A stretch of 64,000 nt of DNA from Amblyomma americanum (GCF_052857255.1 NC_135505.1:28028499-28092498), one strand, 5' to 3'; positions 21,740-32,904 are shown, counted from the first letter of the stretch. The notes: generated by a model from the letters alone, not told the origin. Translations and numbers: made by a program.

Positions 21740-22013
21740 TGAGTGACCTTCATCTTCATCTCAGCGTAATCATCATCGGTCATCGGGTCGTGCGAAGAAG
21801 ACGAAGTGTTGCTAAGCTGTGACTAGTCGGTAGCTGCTGCTTCGACTAGTGAATTTGCTGGTGCGTGAATTTGCTGGTGAAGTAAAAAGGTGAATTTGCT
21901 GGTGCGTTCTTCTGCCTCACAAGTGGTGGAGGTGACTCCTGATCCCAGCGTCCTCAACGCGGCACCCCCTGGAGCTCCGTTCCGGTCGTGTTCTTGGCGG
22001 CACATCAACCGCC
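21740..22013 (+). other. Leader region of a Ty3-type element with TGAATTTGCTGGTG repeats
   Basis: Three copies of TGAATTTGCTGGTG lie at about 21849-21905, shortly before the gag start codon. An AATAATAAAGAG string lies just upstream at about 21702-21713. This is consistent with the LTR end and untranslated leader of the Ty3 element whose gag follows; LTR limits cannot be fixed from one copy. Confidence 0.4.
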
Positions 22014-22556
22014 ATGGCGCAGTCACATCCCCCTGCTCTCACCGTTCCGGCGCCTGTAGCTACCGATGGGCATCCCACGGCTGCCCATGCCACCTCTGCA
22101 CCACTGACGTCCCAAGGTGCACTTGCTCAGCACCATTTGACCCACCCAACTTGGTCAGTTACCTCACGTCAGCGCGACCCTCCGGTTTTCGCCGGTCTCC
22201 GCGGTGACGACGTCGAAGACTGGCTACAGCAGTACGATCGGGTGAGCGCTTTTAACGGTTGGGACGCTTCTATGAAGCTACTCAACGTCTCATTCTACCT
22301 GAGTGACGTGGCTAAGACGTGGTTCCTCAACCATGAGGACGCCATTCCTGACTGGCCTCAATTCACGACACAGATCCGCCAGATATTTGGAACTGTTGGT
22401 GCTGGTCCGACCTCTTTTCAAAAGAAGCTAGAGACCCGTGTGCAGCTTCCAGGAGAGACATACACATCATACATTGAGGACGTACTCGCCCTTTGCCGGC
22501 GAGTTAACAATGGCATGGTCGAGGCTGAACGTGTCGGACATATTTTAATGATTTAG
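22014..22556 (+). pseudogene. Truncated Ty3/Gypsy gag (capsid part)
   Basis: The ORF starts in a good context (CCGCCATGGCGCAG). It reads PPVFAGLRGDDVEDWLQQYD, LNVSFYLSDVAKTWFLNHE, QIRQIFGTVG, KLETRVQLPGETYTSYIEDV and CRRVNNGMVEAERVGHIL. This is the retrotransposon gag (capsid) family that packages Ty3-like RNA. The frame stops at the junction with a LINE 3' end lying head-on at about 22557; the C-terminal capsid part and zinc knuckle are missing and not found beyond the LINE. Confidence 0.8.
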
Positions 22557-24033
22557 TCAAAATGTAATAATTGATAGAAAAGAAAAGGTTGGAACACTTA
22601 GCAAGGCAGTCGGTGAGATTCTATCAGGAAATTTTGAACAGCGGTGCAAACAGATCTGTGGCCGAACCCAAATGTGGTGGCGCCAAATGATAGCAAGAGC
22701 GGGCTGCTCAAACTAAGGCCAAGATGCTGCAAGGGCTCCTCCAGCAACCTTTTTCTCAGTGAGTTGAATCGGCGACAATACAGCCAAAAATGTTCAATAG
22801 ATTCTGGCTCACGGCAAAATGCACAAAGGGGAGAGAGCGCCAAACCCGACTTGTGTAAATAGAAATTTAGAGGGGGGATGCGGCAGCGTAGCCTCGTCAG
22901 TGATACTTCAAGCTGCCGAGAGCAACAAATTTTCCTGTTCCAATAATATTTAAGGTGCTCATAATCCGCCGATGTTAAAAGTGATGTGTCTTGCGTGCTT
23001 AAAAACGCACGTCGCCGAAATCTAGATGCTGTAATGTAGGCCGTAGCCGGGATGATTGGCAACACGGGGCCGCTGAGGGAAGCCTTTGCGAGATTATCAG
23101 CAATCTCATTTACTGTCACACTGCTGTGGCCGGGAACCCATACTAAATGAACAAGGCTCAAATGCGGAGGAAGTAGGGATAAGAAAGTTGATAAAATGGG
23201 ACCGTCAACCTGTGCAGCGAGAGACGAACACAAAGATAAAGAATCAGTAATTACTGCAACTGCTGTAATAGAGGGGTCTAGCTTGCGTAGAGCAAGTACA
23301 ACTGCTAGAAACTCTGCTTGAAAAATAGGGGTGAAATCTGGAAGACGCAGAGAAAAGGACCAATCTAAATGCGAGCAAAATATTCCCACACCTGCTTTTT
23401 CATTGCATTGCGATGCATCAGTGGCTATTGCTATATCTGTTGGTAGGGTCCTCAGATGATCTTCTAGAAGACCATTTAGAATACTCGGTGGCAAAAGTTT
23501 TGCATTTTTTGGGAATATGTCGTCGAAAACAATGTGGATAGTGGGCCCATTCCGAAGCGCAGGAAGGATATCATAAATGTTTACATCTAAAGGCTGAAGT
23601 AATCTTTGCACAAACACTACCTGAGGGGAATTGAAACGAGACCAGGGGACACCAAAAAAGGAGGTCGGCTGAGAACAGAAAATGCTTTGGGAACGGTGGA
23701 AATGGGATTCATAGATCCTGAGGTAAGTTTGCACAGTTAAAAATTGAAGTCGTGATAAGAGAGACGGAATGCGGGCTTCAAGGTACAGCACATTGATAGC
23801 CACAAATTTTGGAAGGCCGAGGCACATGCGAAGTGCTTCCCTCTCTAAAAGGACGAGAGGGCGAAGTTTATATGTAGCCGAGCCTGAAAACAACACTGAT
23901 CCAAATTCTAAGATTGGCCTGACATACATTATGTAGATCATTAATAGCGCATCTCTGCGCATGCCGTACCGGTGATGACATAATCTCCGTAACATGCCCA
24001 CGGCACGAGCCCCTTTCGCCTCCCATGCCTACT
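22557..24033 (-). pseudogene. I-like LINE ORF2 C-terminal half (RT thumb + RNase H), 5' truncated
   Basis: An open frame of about 475 residues on the minus strand covers WEAKGARAVGMLRRLCHHRY and MRRDALLMIYIMYVRPILEF (RT thumb). A full RNase H-like domain follows: IAIATDASQCNEKAGVGIF, AEFLAVVLALRKL, AVITDSLSLCSSL, VWVPGHSSVTVNEIADNLA. The end has a CAFCREPESIEHFWLYCRRF knuckle. The RNase H residues D, E, D and the H/D pair look intact, so decay is slight. The element is 5' truncated, which is normal for LINEs, and its 3' UTR ends at about 22557 in the Ty3 gag. It cannot mobilise itself without the RT palm and endonuclease. Confidence 0.85.
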
Positions 24034-24449
24034 GTCTTTTACTTCCATGAATCATGACAGCATTCCGGCTCAACCCTTTCTCCATGCTTACACAGACATT
24101 TCTCACAATTAGCCTGAAAGCCGGCCGTAGTATGGAATGAGTTTAGGGAAAATTACCTTTTTAGTCGTTTTATCTGCACAGCTTAGAAGTATGTGAAAGG
24201 TACTTTGGCTGTGAGTGATTTGCCCTTTCTCTCTCATAGTCTTTTTGCGAACTGAAGTGGTGAAATATATATTAACTTCTTCATTACATTTTGTGCCATC
24301 ATTGTCGCAATAACAAAAATTGGGCGCATAGTAAATATCTGCAAACATTGAGGATTTGTCTTTAAATTCTGACATCATTATGAATGGAATCAATACAAAG
24401 TAGAAGAAAAAGTATAGTGCAGCACATATATGATTGAAAGTGAAAGACG
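24034..24449. other. No assignable gene
   Basis: A 94-codon minus-strand ORF (24393-24109) contains CYCDNDGTKCN but no known domain or signal peptide. It could be chance or one exon of an unknown gene. Confidence 0.25.
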
Positions 24450-24595
24450 AATGTTGTTGATGTTGTTAGCCTATCAAAAGATGGCACATACCCACAATGG
24501 CCGATCGGCCAAAAATCCGGTGGCTATTCATCTGTACTCAATTAATAAAAAACAAAACCACGGGGGAACGCAACACTGGCGGATGTGCTGAATTT
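24450..24595 (-). repeat. 3' end of an I-like LINE (minus)
   Basis: A second copy of the segment at 21525-21720, sharing TTAGCCTATCAAAAGATGGC, ACATACCCACA and GGTGGCTATTCA. Only the LINE 3' UTR is present. Confidence 0.55.
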
Positions 24596-25922
24596 CAGGA
24601 ACAAACCGTGCAACAAGTAACGGAAATATTACTAACTCCGATTTTAGATTGCATAATGAACCATGACTGTACCAAAGCAATGAAACATAAGTGAAGCATT
24701 TCATTCCTTTCGTGACAGAAATGAGTTATGAGGCGTGTTGAACAATTAAAAAAGTGATTTTTGATGGCAGCCAGCATGGGTCATTTCAAGTCATAGCTCA
24801 AGATTACAATCAGATCTGATATAGATGACACGCATGCTATGAAAGCAAGATATTTTTTTTCCTTTCTTTTATGAAAAATGCACAGACAGTTTCAAGGCTT
24901 GCTTCACAATTTATTTTCTGGCGTATACACAAAGGCATGCCTATAAATTATTCGTGCGTTACACCAGAACCAACGCTACTTAAGTTGGTAAATCATGTTC
25001 ATTACCTGGGTGTCATTAATAGCAAACATATACTAATGCTGCTAATGTTATAGAAGAACAAACAGCGGTTTTATGAAGACGTTAAGTAATACGTGATACT
25101 GTTGAGTCCATCAGGTAATGAACTGTGCGGCAGTTTCAGTTTCTCTTCTCTTATTTTTAAATTCAATTCTCTTACTTTCAGTTTCTCTTCTTCAGAGTTT
25201 CAGTTTCAGTCACATGCATGTTGCTTGACACCGCGTATACGTGACGCAGGAAAAGTAGAGGGGGGGGGGGGGGGGGGGGGGGTCGGAGGAAACTTGGCGT
25301 CAGCATGACATCGCTCGCTCCGGTGTGTCCTTCGGTCTTGCATCTACAATACAACAACGTGCCGACGAGGTAAACCTTTACTATGAGTTTCACGGGATCT
25401 TACGCCCCATCGTACATTCCTGCAAACCCCGGGCCAGCCACCAATACCATGGAACCAGTGGAAGGCACTGTTTTCTACCTACTTAGAGGCGTCTGGCGCC
25501 TGAGTTTCCTGCATCCCGGCGCAAAGCTAAAGATGCTTCTGCATTCGCGCGGCGTCGGAGGTCAGCGTCGTTCCGGAACGCCTCCCGCCACGAGCGCAAT
25601 TTTAAAACGGAGACCTCAATTAAGTGGTTACGAAACGCGAAGATGCATCGAATGTGCCTCCGCCCCGCCTTCCGTCGCGGAGACAAAAGGAGGGCTCCTT
25701 TCTAAAAACTGAGAGAGAGGGGAGAGTAACAGAAAGAAAATGGGAAACGAAGGCGCGAAATCGCCCAAGTGTGCGTTATTGCAATGGGTTACTGCCCTAT
25801 ATGGAGCATCACGCTCTATTATCTGCAAAGCAGGAAAATATAAATAAATAAAATATATAAAAAATATAAAAAGTTGAGGGGGAATAGGCAATATGCTTTG
25901 CTGTCACAACTGTTTTCTCTGG
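24596..25922. other. Intergenic, with a 23-base G run
   Basis: A G homopolymer spans 25260-25282. Just upstream, AGTTTC words recur (25132-25210). Short ORFs at 25383-25891 lie in overlapping frames on both strands and carry no motif. Confidence 0.4.
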
Positions 25923-27425
25923 TCATGAGCATGAAAGAATGGCAGGGGGAGGAGAAGGGCGGCATGTGGAAGCAAGCACGCAAATTGGCATGACCTCAGG
26001 CGATGCAGTCGGGGTGCTGTGAATCTCAGTAGGGGCTAGGACTCTTGACCTCTGAAGTGTGGAGAAAGTACCAGTGTTCTCATTCATACCGGCCTGCACA
26101 ATATTAAACTTATATATAAAGTATGATTCTCGTTGCTCACGCTCACGGGTATTTTGGAAGCCGCTCTGTAGCAGCGTAACCTTTAGTTTGTGAAACTCGT
26201 GACCTTCCTGGGAAAGGTGTTTCGACAGGGGGAGGAGAGGAAGAGATCTATGGTGCGCGCGGTGGTTGTTGAATCTAATTCGGAAGGAATTCTCGATTTG
26301 GCCAATGTACTGCATCTGACAATCGCCACACTCGAGCATGCATACTAAGTTACTACTGCCACAGTTCAAGTTTTCACGGACGAAGTGTTTGAAGTTAGAG
26401 TCTGTGCTTTGAGCTAGTGTTGTTGTCCGCATGTGCTGGCAAACGTGACAGCGATTCTTCCTGCAAGGGAGGCAAACCACACGCTTTCCCTTAATTACAG
26501 TAGAGTGAATTACATAATTCTGTATGTTTTTTGGTAGTCTGTAGGTAAACCGTAGAACTGTTGGAAAATTTTTTGACAGTCGATCGTTTTGTTCGATTAT
26601 GTTGAAATGTTTCTTTTAGAGTTTTGTTGACATAAGGAAGGTTCTTTGCGAAGGATAACACGAGATTAGAGAGATGTTCATTTGCGGTTGCTGATGGGGG
26701 ATCCCCAAACATTTCATTACGATCTGTTGCTTCCGCTTTCGTAACGGCATCATCAATAATGGAGGCCGGACAGCATTGGTCCCTCAGAACCTCCCGCATA
26801 CGGCTAGAATTTTCTTCGAAGTCTTCTGGTCGTGAGCAGATCCGTTTGAATCTGATGGCTTGGGAATATGGAATTGAAGTTTTTCAGTGCCGTGGGTGGC
26901 AGCTCTTGTAATGAAGGTACTGTTGCCTATCCGTGGGCTTTCTATAGACACTGGTGATTAAGGTACCCTTCTCCATTCGAATTGAGACGTCCGAGAAATT
27001 AATTTGACTGGTGGAGTAAGGGTGTGTGAAACAGATGTTTGGATGTACGTTGTGAACTGCTGAAATAAACTGGATGAATTGGTCCTCCGTTTTCGTCCAT
27101 ACCATGAATATGTTGTCTAGGAAGCGTTTGTAAAAAGCCGGTTTTGTTGGGTACGAGCGGATAAACTCCGATTCAATGCTATGCATATATATGTTGGCAT
27201 AATTTGCGGCCATTTTCGTTCCCATAGCGGTACCACTCGTTTGCAGGTAAAAGGAGTTGTTGAATTCAAAAAAGTGGAGCTTGAGGACCAGATCAGTAAG
27301 TGCAGCGATGGTACTTTGGCTAGAAGCATCAGCGTTTTTGTGTTTTCCATAGGATGCGACCAGAATCAGATGCCAACATCATGCGGTATGTTGGTGTACA
27401 GAGACACTATACATCAAGGGTAACT
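25923..27425 (-). pseudogene. Penelope-like element (RT + GIY-YIG endonuclease), inactivated
   Basis: On the minus strand, near 27225, the RT palm reads GTKMAANYANIYMHSIE followed by RFLDNIFMVW, then IRMEKGTLITSVYRKPTDRQ. After a gap come a helical block (26799-26491) and a Penelope-type GIY-YIG endonuclease: a Cys-rich linker (CRKNRCHVCQHM), LVCMLECGDCQMQYIGQ, then RIRFNNHRAHH. Penelope RTs usually have DD in the palm box; here it reads LDN, removing one catalytic aspartate. Stops lie at about 26490 and 26880, and the 5' part is missing. It is a dead copy. Confidence 0.82.
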
Positions 27426-27476
27426 AAATATATATATGCAAAGTTGAGAGACGCTTCATTTAGACAGATTTATTTT

Positions 27477-27520
27477 GAGTCGACGTTTCGGACAGAGCCT
27501 GTCCTTTTTCAAGACTGAAG
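27477..27520 (-). ncRNA. Possible hammerhead-ribozyme relic at the Penelope 5' side
   Basis: On the minus strand the sequence reads CTTGAAAAA, then a hairpin GGACAGGCTCTGTCC, then GAAACGTCGAC. Penelope-like elements are known to carry type I hammerhead ribozymes, whose core is CUGAUGA, stem II, GAAA. Here the stem II hairpin and GAAAC are intact while CUGAUGA is degenerate. The placement next to the Penelope RT fragment fits. Activity is unlikely; the assignment is an inference from layout. Confidence 0.35.
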
Positions 27521-28463
27521 TTACAGCGATCTTCCTCCCGTTCTTGAGGAGTTGTAATTGGCACACATGTCCGCCACATGAAAATAGTAACAAGCAATCG
27601 GGTGCTGGAAAGAAGATGGACAGAAAAGAAAAATACTAGAAAAAGGGAGGAAGAGTAATAGATAGAAAAAGTAAAACGCACTGTCGCACCCTGTCCACCG
27701 AAAAGCCGCTGGGAGCGTGCAGAAAAAAAAGAGAAAGAAAGAAAGGAAAACGAGGAGCGGGAGGGGAGAATGGCCGCCCCTCAAGGCAGAGCAGCAGCGA
27801 GTACAGAAACAGACGGTGGCGGATTCGCGGAGATGCGTGTACTCGCGTGCCGCTGGCCAGAACGAGTAAAAAGAAAAAAAAACAGAATAAAGCGCAGACA
27901 TGGCAGGACACTTCCCTGGAGCCTCTTCGGCAGGAATAGTCAATGCGGAATCAGCGGCGCAGTTAGCTTCAAGTAGAGACACGTGCTCTGTGCATGCAAA
28001 CACAAACACACAAAATAAAAATAAAAAAGGCGATAAGACATCCGAGTTCGGGAAAGTGTCGTGAGGGGGGGGGGGGGGGGGTAAACGTGAATGGCGGGAG
28101 CATTTAGGCAAGGGTTCTTCACACGGTGTAAGAATACCATACTGAGGTGTTGACACTCTTCCCCCGCCGCGCGCGAGAGCGCCGCCCGCTCGCGGCCACA
28201 ATATGTTCGGGTGGGGGGGGGGGCCTTGGAAACCGGTCCGACCGGTCACCAACTTAGAGGGCGCTGCGAAATGGGGTCCCACGCTAGGCGGCTCGGTCCG
28301 GCGTGGCGCGGCAGTGCGCACGTGTTTTTGCCTCGTTTTGGAGTATGCGGCTGCTTGCTGTGCTGTTTTAAACAAGTTCCTTTATTTTAGACCAAGACCT
28401 TGTGTTTGGCTATCGTCGGCAGAGTAGCCCACAGCTGGTGAGTGCTGCGCTGAGTGCTGCGCA
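27521..28463. other. CpG-rich upstream region of the THAP gene, with G runs
   Basis: There are G runs at 28065-28081 (17) and 28213-28223 (11) and a CG-rich block at 28160-28340. Long minus-strand ORFs here are low-complexity and pyrimidine-rich and look like shadows. The region just before 28464 may be the promoter and leader of the THAP gene. Confidence 0.35.
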
Positions 28464-28926
28464 ATGGGACGAAAGTGCTTCGTGCCGAACTGCAATTCGG
28501 GCTACCGGACTTGTGCGGAGCGTGTGACATTGTTCAAAGCTCCGTCCGACAATGTTCGTTTGGATAAGTGGCGGCGCGCGATTCCTAGGGCAGACCGGAC
28601 ATTAATGCCCACTGACCATGTCTGCGCCAAGCATTTCGCAGAGTACGCAATTTCCCGGGCATATTACGCGGAGCTCGATGGGAGAGTGCTGCTTGACGCG
28701 GAAGAGGCCCGTGCTTTCCAAAGAGGCAGTCCCTACGTTATTTCCAAACTGTCCGAAGTATCTAACGCGGCCAGAGAGACACAGAAAGCCACCTCGGAAG
28801 AAAAAAAGAAACTGGAAAAGCTTTGTTCCTCTTAGCCGCAATTTTCATCATATGTTCCTCTATGCCAAAGTTTTTGCGACTTTTTCTGTTTACGTTAGAC
28901 GGAAAACTGCTGTTACCGCGCAGTGA
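28464..28926 (+). pseudogene. THAP-domain (P-element-like) protein, frameshifted inside the domain
   Basis: ATG at 28464 opens MGRKCFVPNCNSGYRT. The C2CH zinc finger is complete: C5, C10, then C54 and H57 in HVCAKHF, with the conserved W36. THAP domains bind DNA and occur in P-element transposases and host regulators. The expected C-terminal AVPTIF box is absent from this frame, which stops at 28835. It is present in the +1 frame as RKRPVLSKEAVPTLFPNCPK (AVPTLF at 28726-28743), continuing with a basic tail to 28926. So a single-base change near 28698-28703 splits the domain. It could be a pseudogene or a sequencing error. An AATAAA signal follows at 28995. Confidence 0.75.
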
Positions 28927-28994
28927 CACTGTGTATATCTTGAATATTTCACCCAGTTACTGCATTTTTTGTTTGCACTGTGCATATGGTGTGC

Positions 28995-29000
28995 AATAAA
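28995..29000 (+). terminator. Poly(A) signal AATAAA
   Basis: GTGCAATAAAGTTCTG lies 69 bases past the +1-frame stop of the THAP gene and is followed by T-rich sequence. It is the likely 3' end signal of that transcript. Confidence 0.5.
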
Positions 29001-30480
29001 GTTCTGAAGATTTTCATTTCGTTTTTTTATTGTGCGAGTACATGACAGTGTGACCTTCTGAGATGGTGATTTCCTTATATTTTTTCACCTCGTGAGTTTC
29101 GAAAGCGTACTTGGCTGAACGTTGACCCCTGCATACTTGAGTCCTTCAAGAGCCATTTAGCCTCCAGTGGAAAGGAGCTTATTGAAAATTACGTCCGTTC
29201 TATGATAATATGCATCGGAATCAAAATGCCGTTTTCTCAAGCTTTCGTGTTGGGTTATGGTCCATGATCCGACGCGCCCTTGCATCCCGTCTGGTACATT
29301 TCCGGCGTGAGAAAGTTTTTACCTAATACGCAGCCTCTTCACTACATCAGTCGTAAATAGCCGCGCTATACTAGTGCGCTGCATTTTGAAAATTAGCGCA
29401 CTCCGCGAAACAACGTTTGAACGATCTTCATACAGAGTGAAAAAGCAACGATAAGCGTGAAGCAAAAACTTTCTGGTGCCATAATAATCTGCCCTTGTGA
29501 ACGGAAAAGGGCACGATCACCCCCACTTATATTTATTATGCTTAGATCTATGATTAGATCGAATGATTTATGAATTGAACGAGAAAGCGAAACGTGAATG
29601 AGCCATCGCGCAAGATAATCGAGTGCTGCTCGACCGAGTTCATATCATTAACTGCTTTGCATGAAATAATTTCACGCAAACAAAATTTTAAGACTGGCAC
29701 ACTACTAATTTTAATTCCAAGCTACGAACTTCTTTAGCGTTCTCAATTCAATTCACGCCCACAAAGCGAAAGTCGAGCTTTGGCAGCGGAATCTCAAGGC
29801 GCCAGCACCGCTCAACTGGGCCCACTGACATCGGCGCCATCTGTCGGCTTGCAGCCGAACTGCAAGGCGCGCTCCGCCGCGGCCGAGCATAATCGGGACG
29901 CTCCAGCGGGCGCAGTGTCAACACCTGAGTATTCTTGCACCGTGGTTCTTCAACTGCACCCCGCTCGGCAAAGTGGTCGAACTGGGTGGGGTGGAGCTAA
30001 AGATGCGCTTTTTTATCCAGCCCACACTGTCAAAAACGTGGGGAATTCCGAGAAAAATCTAGGGAAAATGTGTCTGTCCCCAACCAGACATGACGTCATT
30101 AAAAGTCACGTGGCCATGACGTTTCAGGCGTGACGTCACTTTTTTACCAATCAGCGTTTCCAGCCTACCGGCCCGCAAACGCTTGTATGACTGTCACTCC
30201 TCTGGAAGCGCAGGCCGGCGAGGCGGCGGCGCACCAGCTGTGCGGCGTGTGATGTCACTGCTCCTCGCGCATGCGCAGCACGGCTCTCCGGGAGCCACGA
30301 GAAACTGCTTAACCTCGGCCTGTGTATAGCTCACGCTACAAAATTATAGGGCTGCCGAAGTGAATTTAAGAGGCTAATGCCATAGCGGTGTGTTCTGGGT
30401 GCATTGTGCACGGATGAAAGTTGATGAAGACGACGATTTCCAAAGCACAGCGCGAGACACGCACTTTTTTTTTTTGACAA
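29001..30480. other. Intergenic, no supported gene
   Basis: Nothing recognisable. A 117-codon ORF at 29780-30133 has no motif. CRE-like words (TGACGTCA, GTGACGTCAC) cluster at 30088-30140. Confidence 0.3.
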
Positions 30481-30483
30481 AAA

Positions 30484-30860
30484 AAAGCGGTGGTAGCCTA
30501 GTGGTCTAATACAGTAGCCAGCCGCGGGTTCGCATCCAGCTCGCGGCCAAATTTTTTTAACGCGACAGCGTTAAGTCTTCCGTCCTAAAGGAAATCCGTA
30601 GTCGTCGTCGGCGTTGTGAGTGAAAAATCCCCGAAGAAGCAACCGATGTGGGCCACCTACGCCACGTGTGCCTGCGACGTCATCACTACCTGCCCACCGG
30701 ATTGAGAGCAACCTGGCCATCGCGGCAGTCAAAACAATGGCCAGTTGTTCGGGAAGAGCAATCTGGGCCTCTCAAGTCCCACCACTGGGAGCGCCTGCCA
30801 TCGCAGGGCAGTGGCCCATTGCTTAACCGTTGCACCATTGCGCCAGGAGTGGTATGGGGA
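30484..30860 (+). mobile_element. Second tRNA-derived SINE family
   Basis: The head AGCGGTGGTAGCCTAGTGGT has an A box (TAGCCTAGTGG), and a B box lies 35 bases on (GGGTTCGCATCCAG). It is followed by a tRNA-like acceptor complement and a 300-base body unrelated to the other SINE. It differs in body sequence from the family at 5966-6281. Target duplications were not found, so the 3' limit is approximate. Confidence 0.6.
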
Positions 30861-31061
30861 CTCCCAGGGATCTATGAATGAAAGTAGAGAATGACTAATT
30901 CTGCATATAACGGCATTAATCTATTAACGCTGTCATGTCATCCCCTTAAGGCGGAGCTTATGTTTCACCTCTATTTATTTATTCATTGTATCATTAGCCT
31001 CACAACTCTGACGTCCCCTGCTACGCTTGCCTTCTCCTGTAGCGGTATCAACACTGTCGAA

Positions 31062-31195
31062 GCCGGAGTATATTCGAGTTCGAACCCGACCGCGGCGGCC
31101 GCGCTTCGATGGAGGCGAAACGCAAAAGGCGCCAGTGTGCCGTGCGATGTCAGTGCACGTTAAATAAAGATCACCAGGTGGTCGAAAGTGGAGAG
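31062..31195 (+). mobile_element. SINE (Ruka-like), truncated at both ends
   Basis: B-box region GAGTTCGAACCCGACCGCGG, then TGGAGGCGAAACGC and GTGCGATGTCAGTGCACG, as in the other copies. The A box is lost and the 3' half is missing after GATCACCAGGTGGTCGAAA. Confidence 0.8.
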
Positions 31196-31652
31196 ATGCA
31201 GCGCAGACGTGCTAGCGCAGTGGCCATACCTGGCCCGCCACTGCCACTGCCCGTAATACAGGGAGCTAAAGCGCTGAACTCTCTCTTCAACCCAGGAGGC
31301 TTGTTTTAATTGTAAAGCGTGAATGACGCCTTTCAAGACGAAACTCCCTTGCCAAGTTACATAATCATCAGCCTGACTACACTCACTGCAGGGCAAATGC
31401 CTTTCCCATGTCTCTATTTAAAAGAAAAAAAAATTGGCGGTGGTTTAGCTCTGGTTAAACCTGGAGTGACGCGATAGCTACAGCTGGCCGAGTGGAACTT
31501 GCTGGGTTGAATTGCAAAGTCAGTCTTTCGCCGCTCCGTTTCGCTGGGTGTTCCTTCTTCATTTTCGTCCCACTTGACACGGCGCATGCGCACAGCTGTT
31601 GCAGCTCGTTTTGCCGGCGCGCCGCCGCAGCTGCTCCGCACCACGTGACCAA

Positions 31653-31687
31653 CCACGTGACCGTGGCGGCGCCACCACGGTCACGTG
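31653..31687. repeat. CACGTG-bearing palindrome
   Basis: CCACGTGACCGTGG (31653-31666) is repeated inverted as CCACGGTCACGTGG (31674-31687) around CGGCGCCA. With a further CACGTG at 31642, three E-box cores lie within 50 bases of CpG-rich DNA upstream of the exon at 31759. It could be a binding-site cluster or a decayed inverted-repeat element. Confidence 0.6.
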
Positions 31688-31758
31688 GCGCCACCGCGCT
31701 GAAGGCCCGAAATGCTACCGTAATGTAGCGCTATAAAAAAATTAAGTTTTTTTTCTAG

Positions 31759-31873
31759 ATTTCCGAACATCACTTAATTGAGGCCGACATCGTGCGAGAC
31801 GTCTTCCACCTCAACAAGCCTGCTGGGAACACCATGTCACTGTATGGCTTTCTCATCAGCGCCTTCGCCCAGG
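31759..31873 (+). CDS. Left part of a host last exon, split by a transposon
   Basis: A clean acceptor (TTAAGTTTTTTTTCTAG at 31742-31758) opens a frame reading ISEHHLIEADIVRDVFHL, then NKPAGNTMSLYGFLISAFAQ. The frame is cut at 31873 by the start of a transposon (CAGAGGTGGGCA). The remainder of the exon lies at 36611-36699 and joins in frame when the element and one target copy are removed. The product is a helical C terminus that I do not recognise. Upstream exons are not found in the window. With the insertion present, the normal protein end would not be made unless the element is spliced out. Confidence 0.6.
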
Positions 31874-32904
31874 CAGAGGTGGGCATCTGACCTCAAAAAT
31901 CTCGACCCCACCTCAACCCCATAAAAAATTGGCCGACCTCACTCAACCTTAACAGTTGAGGTCCAACGAGACGCCCTCACCTCACTTTTTCTGAGGCCAC
32001 TGCCAACCTCACCTTAACCTCAAATTGTAAGGCTCAGGTCGGCTGCTGAACCTTAGAAAACAAAAACAAGAACAAAAAGTGATTAAGAAGTTTTTCAGTT
32101 GAAAACAATTCTGAGAATCCTGTGAGACAGGAAAGCCATAATGATGATGATATTATTTAAGGTGACAGTATTGATGCGCACGCAATAGGAAAAGCTTATA
32201 ATCTGAAATGAACCCTCGGAGAGTTTATGGCCTGCGGGCTGGGGTGTCCCATACGCGCGGTTACCACCAGTATACGTCGGAGAGTACTTTATCAGTGTTA
32301 ATATTCGGCAACTTGCCTCGCGTATACTTGTTCGTATTGGAAGCCTCTCGCTCATTCCCGCAAGAACCGGCAATTGATAAACTCATTCCTTCTACACCGT
32401 CTATCAGAAATTGGGAGTGGACGGAGGTATTCATGATACTCTTTTTAGACTTGAGAATAGTTAGCGAATGTAAAGAAACAAGGTCATCGATACTCTTTCC
32501 AATACGACGGCTACGCAGACACATATCAGTACATATCGATTCTCTAGCTCTATCCGACGTAGCGAGAGGACTCAGCGCAGACGAAAATTTTGCCACCCAG
32601 CAAACGCTCTGTGTAGTCCTCTGTACGCTGCCTTCAAAAACGCTTAACAAGCTGTGACTGTAGTGCACCGACAAAGGCGCGGTGTATTTATGCCTGTGTA
32701 GAAGCGAGCGGCTTCTTTTATTAATGCGAAAACATTAGATGGCTCACTTTCAAGGTCATATCCGCAAAAAAGTGTCCGCAAGAAACGGCACCATGCGACG
32801 TCATGAGCCGACGAGTACCGCGACGAAGATGATGCCGTCATATAATTAATTCTAATTAATGTAATTAGGTCATGCTGATACTAATTAGTACAATTAGACA
32901 TAAC

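Noticed and set aside
24109..24393. 94-codon ORF with CYCDNDGTKCN
   Set aside because: No signal peptide, domain or splice context strong enough to call a gene.
25258..25284. G run as a quadruplex regulator
   Set aside because: A plain homopolymer could fold, but no gene context supports a regulatory role and assembly length is unreliable.
27521..28375. 284-codon minus-strand ORF
   Set aside because: Low-complexity Phe/Leu/Ser and Pro-rich reading of purine-rich DNA with a G run; no domain, and it opposes the THAP promoter region.
29780..30133. 117-codon plus-strand ORF
   Set aside because: No motif, and its composition follows the local GC content.
30484..30560. Functional tRNA gene
   Set aside because: The tRNA-like head continues into a 300-base SINE body and the cloverleaf stems are imperfect.
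31759..31878. Exon of exactly 120 bases ending at a GTGGGC donor
   Set aside because: The apparent donor falls inside the CAGAGGTGGGCA transposon terminus; the frame-exact continuation at 36611 is a better explanation.
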